A stretch of DNA of 64,000 nt from Lunularia cruciata (Eukaryota; Streptophyta; Marchantiopsida; Lunulariales; Lunulariaceae): the NCBI GenBank assembly GCA_948567375.1, contig OX419757.1, positions 66,650,001 to 66,714,000 of the forward strand, written 5' to 3'. The notes beneath the pieces are model-generated. The model ran no database searches. It was given only the letters and a program-made list of their open reading frames with translations, and was not told the DNA's origin. Positions 55,561 to 64,000 of this stretch are shown here, piece by piece (the first letter of the stretch is position 1; the number at the start of each line of letters is the position of its first letter). Position numbers and translations under genes: made by a program.

Positions 55561-58400
55561 TTAAAAAAAGCATTCGTATAAGGATACAAAGATCCCATCA
55601 AGTCTTATAAGGGAAGAACAAGAGAAGTAAAATGGAGCTAAGCACCATTAACATATGATTGAGAAATCTATTGTCCTTTGCTAAAATATCAGAATAATGT
55701 GATGGAACTAAGCGCTAATAACATCTCATTGAGAAATCTCTATCTTCCTTCTAATGTATATCATATAGTCTATCTTGAAACATATATCCCTATGAGTATA
55801 TGAAGGTGCATCATCTTATTGCTCTGAATCGCAAGAGCCAATGCTCTATAGAGAAAATAGATACACGTTTCTAAATTAAATCATAAAATAGGAAAGTGAA
55901 GCTATACGATTTAGTATTTCCTAGTATGGTCAAACTTTTCATAGTCATTGACAAAAATGGTATACTTTGTACCTATAGCTCATCTGTTCTAAGCTACAAA
56001 TAATAGAAACAAGTGTTAAAAACCACTCCCCTGTCATCTAAGATGATGGATACTTAACTCCTCCAAAATTACATCCAGTGTGAAATGTAACTATATTCAT
56101 TTTTTTACTATAACATAATCATCTTGGACCATAGACAAGTCTTCCAATATATACTAATGGTCCCTCCTCCATCTCCACATGGAGTATCTATTTTCTCATA
56201 CTATTACAAAAACCACATCCCTAATAACAACTTTTTGCAATAATTTGTTGTACTCCCAAAGACTATGATGTCACATGGACCCATTTTGCATTAAAGATAG
56301 TACCACACTCAGAGAAGTAAACAACAAAGAAACATGTCCAGCAAACTTAGGAAGAACCTAATTATAATATAGAAAGTAGATAGTTTGCTTTAGGGATAAA
56401 CCATTTGTTGTCTTTGGCAATAATACTTAGAAAGCAAAACATCATTCCTCTATCTCCCATCAAAAACCATAATATGAGAGAGAATCAAAGGCATCTAGAG
56501 TGCTTAAATATGAAAAAATACTACAAGTACTATGTACTCCTAAGCCTACTAGTAAGCCTACTCCTCTCCACATAATTTGCAAAAATATCTAGGACCCAAG
56601 AACATATCACGTACTCAAAATTCACTAGTCTCATATTTTCATGAAAAATTTTCATATCCTCCTCTCAATGTCTCTCTCATATAGCATAAGAAGGTAAGAG
56701 AAAGAAAGACTCTTGCAAAGTGAGTTAGTTGATGAGTTATATTAGAAGAGAGTCTAAAAATTACTACTTGTGGATCTCCTAGTAGAGGAAGGTCATGCAA
56801 ATGTCAAATATATTCTGTAAAGAATAGAGTCCAAGTAGTGCAAGACACATTTCTTATACTTGTACTCCAGGGATAAGTAAGGCATCTATACATGCAACAC
56901 ATCTCTCTAGAAATTGAAGGTTAAGAAGAAAACCTCAGAGTAAAAAGCTTGTCATTTGATACCTTGACTCTTGAGTTTACAAGATGAAGCTTGGCAATCA
57001 AATGGTCAAATGTCCACCTAATTTGGTCTATAAGGTTCATGATTTTTGTATCATCCAACTAAGAGAAAGAAAAAACCTAGCATGCCCAATGTAATTAAAA
57101 AAAAGCTCTAAAATGAGCCACCATAAATATTGGTCATCTTAAAGTATCTCCTCATCGTAAAAATTCTGGTGAATAGTTCTTCCTTAGTGTGAAAAGCATG
57201 AAAAATAGTTACTCATTCTTATGGAAAGCCAGGTTGATAATGAAGAGAAGTAAGAGAATCATAGAAGCTTGCACAAAAGGAACAAGACTTATTAAGGGTT
57301 CACTAGCTTCCTTAAGCTTACTAAATATAAATACATATAAGATGATATTAAGCCCATTTTTAGCATCTACTTGCAAGACAAAAAATTTAGGAAGGATTTT
57401 TTAGAGTGCTTTAAACCTAAAAGATATGGCATCATAATCTCCATATGGTATAGCGACTCCAAAATAATGTAGACAAAGCTGCTATTGGAAGCAAAAAAAA
57501 TATTGAAGAACAATGCATGACGAATGAGACATAATAAGACCTCTCCAATAGAATTTGATCTGATACCTCATATATCTTTCTCCATCATAAGAAATCCACT
57601 ACCACCTAGCACTTGATAACTCACTAAAGAATCACCTTCCTTTCTATAGCTTCAGCCATATAGAACAACTCTATGAAACCACCATATACATCATTAGCTT
57701 AGAAAAAACCTTGTACATGCTCAAGAAACATCCTTGATAAATCTCCTAGTAGAAGTCTATAGCTAAGCACAAATCATGGGCAAAATGCAATATATAAAGA
57801 CATATTGACTGATTTTGCTAGTACTCCAAGAACTTTAATAGGACCCTATTAGAAGATCCAATGAATATGAGGAAATAATCTTATTGATTACTAGCCAAAT
57901 AAAAAGCATGTAAGCTTTCTATAGCTCTTCTATACTACCTAGTGTGACCTAAGGTCCTCTATTACTACAACAAAGTGGAATTTTTTATTACATCCTACTA
58001 GGGGTATTAAGTATAAGGAAGAAATAATCTTGTACAGATTCCATTCTATCAGATCACTTTTTTATAGAGTATGTAAGTATAAATAGTAATAAACTTGTAG
58101 ATAATTAGCTAAAGACAAAGGATGTAGGGCTTATAGAGCTCCACTATCCTCCTCTCAAGATTATTCAGTATGGAGTATATATTATCTTTTGATTGAAACT
58201 ATGTCCTAATACATTCTTGAGTATACCTCAAGCATACTCCTTGTATAAGTTAGCTTAATCACAAACTTTGAATCTCAAAATCGAGTAGCCATTTGCTTAT
58301 ACCCAACGTAACTCCTCTAATATAACAATGATACCACCATGGAAGGAAGAGAAATAAAATCCATGTTATCTCATCTATAGTAAGAAAGAAGCCTATATTG
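55560..58400 (-). mobile_element. long degenerate LINE copy, minus strand
   Basis: Minus strand, right to left. RT: VIMSRLSCIVLQYFF, then FVLQVDAKNGLNI at about 57340 and EASEPLISLVPFVQ, then at about 57060-56960 the box LVG*YKNHEPYRPN, matching LAKNIHIVGLVDQ of the 16040 copy. Next comes the C-terminal segment (ggtccatgtgacatcatagt at about 56290-56270, gatgtaattttggaggagtt at about 56055), and last the terminal repeat (55565-55660, atcccatcaagtcttataag). Stops are everywhere. Together with 44440-45345 this gives the full order RT, Cys box, endonuclease-like segment, 3' tail. Confidence 0.6.
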
Positions 58401-58935
58401 CCTTATCCTAGAGTATATAGGGGAGCTTGTGAAATAAGCAAAAACATAGAAAAATAGTCCCAAATAGCATAAAAATATAGTTTGGCTTGGATGCTAACCA
58501 CTCGCATATTAATTCAGTCAAAATATTGAGAATGATAAATATCTAATTATAATATGCATAGGTAATATTGGATATCACTGATTTCAACATTGTTACACAA
58601 TGCTATGCTCACATGTGCATCCTTAGTAGTTGATTTTAATCCATGTGCATCGTTCTTAGATGGATCTTTATCTCTTGAGTCTATGAATCTATACCATACT
58701 ATGCACAAGGAGAATGAGAGTAGCATTAGATATTTCATCTTGTGTCTTACCAACCTATAAACCACAATAAACAAACAATACTTACCTCACATGAGTAAAT
58801 ATTAATAGGCAAAACCTTAGAGAATGTAATCAATCATCACTTCTACTTCTCATCTCCATCTTCCAAAATAAGTCACTATAGAATAAAATATGTGTATCCT
58901 CATGATGAAGGCATTTTGAATAAAAATTGTTTATC

Positions 58936-59099
58936 CTCATGATAAAGGTATTGTTACACTCTTCTTTGGTGTTTTAATATTCCTCAAGATCCAAAGTACT
59001 AACTTTACACTTTTATACTCATGATAAAGGTATTTTTTACATTCTTCTTTGGAGTTTCAATATTCCTCAAGATCCAAAGTACTTCCTTTACACTCTTAC
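58936..59099. repeat. 82-bp tandem duplication
   Basis: ctcatgataaaggtattgtt (58936) and ctcatgataaaggtattttt (59018) start two copies, both with aatattcctcaagatccaaa and gtact. A third partial start (ctcatgatgaaggcatttt) precedes at about 58898. Confidence 0.8.
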
Positions 59100-59639
59100 A
59101 ACTTCTTGTGAAAATCATCTTCTTGAGAAAATCATTTAACACAAGTGTTACTCAAACAAGCTCTTCTATGCATCAACTGAAAGGTTAAATTTATTATCAT
59201 CACCACAATTTACAAGAAGTGGATCCTTCTAATTTCCTTCTAATTAAGGAAATTTTCATCAATTTCTTTTATCTATGTGTTCTTCTTAGTTTTCATATGT
59301 TTTTATATAAGAAAACTATACTATGCTTGTTGACAGTTAAAACATTGAAATTTTATTAGAAAATTCATTGCAACTCAAAAAAATTCATAGTTTATAAATT
59401 TTTATGTTAAATTTTATTTTCTTAATTGAGGGATCCACTTCTTGTAAATTTTGGATATGATAATAATAAGGCAACCTCCAAATTAGTATGATCTAGAGTG
59501 TCTATATTTTGACAAAAGATTTTTAGATCTACTATGTGAAAAAAATTATATATCTAATTATATTTATGTAATCAGTATCATATTAAGTACTTACTACTTA
59601 TTAAGATATTATAAGGGATCAAATTTAAAGTCCATTAGT

Positions 59640-59830
59640 TTGCAACGGTTGGTGCAATCCATGTATTAGACATTTTGACTTTGCACCAGCTATCTTCTCT
59701 ACAGCGATAAATTTCCGCCTAGATTTGGTTCACCCATCTGCATCTTCTGAATGTGGTTCTACACTAGATGTAACAGAGGTCCATATAACATAAATGTTTA
59801 CTTTGAAATCTATGTCACAATTATATCCGG
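59640..59830 (+). pseudogene. LINE-family Cys-box segment, copy c
   Basis: gcaccagctatcttctctac, ttccgcctagatttggttca and gtggttctacactagatgta match copy a (44525-44625) base for base over about 100 bp. It is shorter than the other copies; the following sequence does not align by eye. Confidence 0.55.
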
Positions 59831-62800
59831 AAAGATACTCAAATACATAGTTTCCACTCACTTTTATACATGTATATTGAAAAATTATAAACACAGAATA
59901 TTCCCAAATTTTACATTTGGACTCTATGTGAGAAAAGAGTGCATCTCCTCAAATTATGGGGTTTGTACCATTGCATGCCATTGTTGGAGCCATTACTATT
60001 TGCAATTTCCAATTTCTTTTAAGAATCTAGACTGTATGAAAACCAAAAAGATATTCATATGGATAATTATTCAGGTCCTCTTTTTTTGCAAGAAACTGTA
60101 AATAGAAATAAATAATCATAAATTGTTCATCAATTTGTTGATGTGCCTTAGAAATCTCACTAATTTCTAAATTTTTCTGCATAGATCCAGCAAAACTTTC
60201 TTACCAGATTGATGAGTAGATGGTTAATAGATTGATCAATAGATATTAATCAATTTGTAGTTGATACATTTTAGACTTCTTAGTTTATTGCATTTTTTTA
60301 TACAACCACTATAATGATTATTGAATTTATGGAGCTGGGATTTGAGTTACTCCATGGGAATATGAGTATGAGACATTAATTAATAATCCATCTTAGTGAA
60401 GTGTTGACAAAATAAATAGTGGGTATACCACTGGTGTGTTTCAAGGACTTCAGTGTGAACAAGGCTAGGGTAGACATGCTTGTTCTGCTCCAAGGACTTT
60501 AGTGCAGAAAGGTACCAATGATACCATATGTCAAAAACAAGCAAGAGATATGGACGATAAGGGTTTGGACAAAAGATGGCAAAATGTCCATATATGATTT
60601 GGCTTGAATAAGCAGGTCAAGCAAGTGGTCTCGAGTAGTAGAGGTTCTTCCATGTAAATACAAGATCATCCTTGTAGATGTGAAGTTGGCTAATATCTAC
60701 CAAACCCATAGAAGGTGATTGACAAGTTAATTGCTTAATTCTCAAAACCAAATGATGTGTGATAAATCTGTGTGGTTTGGAAACCACGTTGGTAGGTGCA
60801 CTTAAGCAAGAATCATTGTATTGCTACTAAAAAAGACCTTCATAAGTACATATATATTGGCTTCTTAGTGACCTCTTAAAGACTTTACAAGATTAATGTG
60901 ACGAGATAATAAAGGGTAGACCTTTATTATCAGGAGCATCCAGTTTACTAGGTAAGGATGCTTCCAAGATGGTTTTAGTGCCTTTATGGAAATGGGCATT
61001 CTAATTAAGCTTTTGGTTGATCCCAAGAATAGACTCTTTTTTGGAGTTGGCCAAGATAGAAACAAGCATAAATGATGACCTACCCAAAAATACCTGCGGG
61101 AGATAGATTCTTAGGTTAGGTGAGTTTATATCCTTATGTGAATAGAATGAATAATTCGTTTTAGAAATCTCTTGGGTATTAACACATTATATAAAGGTAA
61201 TATTATACATGCATATGCAAGTAAATCTTATAAAAAAAAATTATTTTTATTTGTTATTAATTAAAATATTTAATTATCCCAAATTTTGAACTATTTTTGT
61301 TATTTATAACATACGTTTAGAGAAAGCTACCAATATTTTGTATATTTTTCGAAAATCAAATTCAAGGGCATTTCTCCATGTAACACCTCTCCGCTAACAA
61401 GTTTTATAGTTTACAACCAAAAACCTTGAGTCGGTTGTTCTGATCGACTTTTTATTTCTTGAACATGATGGGTTCTTTGCATCTATCACTTCCAACTGTA
61501 CAAACTTAAGAAATACCCAAATCGGCTCAATGACACTTGTTGCTGCTCAGGCTACCTTCTTCCAAACATGAGAAGTATTTTTTTACTTTCATCTATTTTG
61601 CCTTCTCCATTTGCAATCTACAAAGTGGATAGCACCTTTGTACAAACCAAAATTTATGACACATTTTAGCTTCAGTGATTTGATACAGTAGGAGAGTAAA
61701 CGAGTTTCTTTATAAATCTTTAAAATCCATGTAATCAACTGCAATGAGATATTATAGAACAGTTTTATTAGCATATCAGTATTTCGCAATTAATATACTA
61801 CTTTAGTAATTCGGATCGTCTTTATTATTTGAGCTTGTTAGTCCCTATAAGGGAGATGTTGCCCGCTTCCCTAACTTAAAGAGATGACTATATATTGGTT
61901 ATAAGGAAATTTATTAAAGTTTTAAAGGAAAATCAGAAGTATTATTTTTACATTTCTATACTCCTGGTATTAAATTTTCTTTAAGCAAGGGCATGGTGAG
62001 TCTTCGCCCCTCAGGTGACTCTCACAAAATCAGATGAAATTCACTAAAAGGTACGTGAACGCTGATAAATATTTCCTTACTTGACAAAGATGAATTCCGA
62101 GTTGAGACAGATTTGAGATTCCTATGTGTCATTTATGTTCGAAAACAAAAGCGTTGCCCCAAAATCCAAAAGCAGGTTTCCTTCTTGAAGAAATCCGTGT
62201 CGGAATATTTCGGAGGACTCAGTCAGATCTAGAGTTCACAATATCTAGAGTCCATAATATCTTTTCCGGAATGAAATTCATTATATTTAGCGTTCTTATT
62301 TTGAAATTGATAACGTTGTCCTCCAGTGTAGACTTTTCGTTTATGAACATGTTAAATAACTCTATCCGTCCCTTCATTTGTGTATGCTTTCGATTCAAAA
62401 CTTGCTCCATGAATTCAGGCTAGTGAATCTCAATTTTCCTTCTTGACCAGTTAATTCGCGCATTACGATAATCCACGAGTTCCTTGTAATTTTTTTACTA
62501 CCACAATAAATTTATTTAATCTAAAAACTAGATTAAAAAATTAAAAAATACCAGGTCAATTCGTCACTCATATTTCAATACGACTCATTAAATTCGTCAT
62601 AGAAATCGTTTTAATAAAATGGATAAATATACGCTCTAAGAAGAAAGAAAGGGTTCACATAGCGAACAGTGAATGGTTCGCCTGTAAATTTGGTGTGTAA
62701 AATCTTGGGGTAGAAGTGAATAGCAAGAACACATCACTATTTCTCTTTCATCCCTGCGAGCTTAGGGAATGGACGTACAATGTGAGTATGGCTAGCTGCT

Positions 62801-63881
62801 ACACATTCCGATAATTTGGATCATCAAGCTGATACAGAAGTTCTGTCATCAAAGTCAATTGGCAGTACATTACAGAGTGGTTATCCAGTAATCGTTTGAT
62901 ACGCCAGTGCTTAAAAGGAAAACCGGACAGATTTAGAACATAACTATTTTTAATCATGCAGCATGCTGAGCATCCTCTTTCCACCTGATAATTTGGAATG
63001 AAGCAATGCACATGCATAGTTCTTGGACAAAAAGCCATGTCTTTTGTCTTGATTCTCACATACACCTCTCTCAGCTGTTTTTGACCAGAAGAGATATGAC
63101 AAATAGCAGTTGAGAAAATATTTGCTGGGTGGTGTCCGACCATGAACTGAACAAAACTACATATATATATATATATATATACAAAACAAAAGGTATTGGA
63201 ATGTTCCAAAGCATGGGTTCTTGCCTACCCAGAATAAAGTTGGTGGCCTATATGCTTTACTCAGGTTTTGTAGCTAGAAGGGGGAAGAGCTCTGGTTGAC
63301 ATGATTGGAGATCAACACTTTGAGAAACTGGACTCCCGTAGGATGCTCTTATGGGAATCCAGGATCTCACAGCAGAACTGGGGTCCTATGAGAATCCTCG
63401 TTTGGTTAATATCTGGTTCAGTCCAATTCAGAGCCGAGCTGGACTGAACCTAAAGTTGTTTGAGAGGTGGAGAAAAGCATGATTGGAGTTGAAGGTTGAC
63501 TGGGGCGGCCCGATTGCTGTCTCGCGAAGATATGGTTGTAAATGAAGCGGTGTGTACGACGAAATGGATTCTGCAAGTCCATGTTGTGTCAAAGCATTTC
63601 CACTAGAATCATCAATCGACTGATCAGAACAACAGTCTCTCTGAGAGGTTTGGTTGTGCTTCTCATCTCAATTGGGCGACGTAGTTCAGACTACGGGAGA
63701 AACCCGTTTAAATGTTGATAGTGCGTTTAACTAGTATTATCTAGCAATATATTTTGTTTGCTAGCCACTAGCTGACCTTCACGAATTCAAAAATAAATTT
63801 ACTCATGGATGTATGAACATCCAAGTTCCAATCTATCGATTACTCTACATATGCTTTGTTCTTTATGCCAATTGGACATAG
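59831..63881. other. AT-rich region without recognised gene
   Basis: About 4 kb. A minus-strand interrupted frame at about 61065-60430 (FLGSTKSLIRMPISIKALKP) may be a remnant of a retroelement, but I cannot assign it. 62124-62423 (+, 99 codons) and 63209-62799 (-, 136 codons) have no recognisable domain. An (AT)10 microsatellite lies at 63161-63180. Confidence 0.35.
63161..63180. repeat. (AT)10 microsatellite
   Basis: Twenty bases of uninterrupted AT dinucleotides between ctac and acaaaac. Confidence 0.95.
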
Positions 63882-64000
63882 TCTTTTGTTTCTCTATACC
63901 TATAGGGTTTATTATTTTCAATAAAATACTCTTCCATGTTATTTGCAATTTTTGGTGCGTCTCTTTTGTTTCTCTTTACCTAAAGAGTTTATTATTTTCA
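63882..64000. repeat. 80-bp-period direct repeat at the window edge
   Basis: tcttttgtttctctataccta at 63882 and tcttttgtttctctttacctaa at 63962, both running into gtttattattttca. The second copy ends with the window, so a longer array may continue beyond it. Confidence 0.75.

Overview
This is a nuclear segment of a non-seed land plant, most likely a liverwort of the Marchantia type. The lineage call rests on three things. There are two intact type III polyketide synthase genes that resemble bryophyte chalcone/stilbenecarboxylate synthases. There is a broken gene joining a SERAC1-like alpha/beta-hydrolase to an NB-ARC kinase-2 motif, the hydrolase-NBS (HNL) receptor type known from liverworts. 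The rest is dense, old retrotransposon sequence in AT-rich DNA. I see no rRNA, convincing tRNA, CRISPR array or prokaryotic operon.

Layout. Positions 1-17190 are a stack of nested retroelements. Ty3/gypsy chromovirus A (+ strand, 1-5309, 5' end outside the window) ends inside the 3' LTR of chromovirus B (- strand, 5310-8586 and 14235-16039). A complete related element C (+ strand, 8587-14234) sits inside the protease region of B, flanked by a 5-bp target-site duplication (atccg/atctg). B in turn interrupts a LINE-like reverse transcriptase whose remainder runs from 16040 to about 17075. The LTRs of B and C carry repeated TTCTAGAAGCTTC-type units that match heat-shock elements. All reading frames in these elements are broken, mostly by TAG/TAA/TGA.

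Positions 17200-27700 hold the only intact genes: two convergent polyketide synthase genes (18105-19459 +, 26139-27486 -), each with one intron of 187-188 bp at the same conserved Cys codon. Their proteins are about 95% identical by eye and have a complete Cys-His-Asn triad. About 6.7 kb without a recognisable gene lies between them.

Positions 27700-31977 are AT-rich and contain two striking hairpins and a 77-bp LINE tail with a 21-bp target-site duplication. Positions 31978-38400 are a decayed Ty1/copia element with an LTR, a primer-binding site, gag and pol, ending in two successive RNase H C-termini that suggest a chimera. Several tandem duplications follow (38570-39590). Positions 42650-47800 hold unidentified coding-like remnants and two copies of the C-terminal part of the LINE family. 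Positions 48300-52179 (- strand) hold the HNL-type pseudogene, with an armadillo-like segment that contains a perfect 26-bp inverted repeat. Positions 55560-58400 are a longer - strand LINE copy, and the remainder to 64000 is AT-rich sequence with short duplications.

Functionally, the two polyketide synthases are the metabolic content of the window (flavonoid or bibenzyl/stilbenecarboxylate type chemistry, product not decidable here). The hydrolase-NB-ARC remnant is a former immune receptor. Everything else is mobile DNA in different stages of decay.
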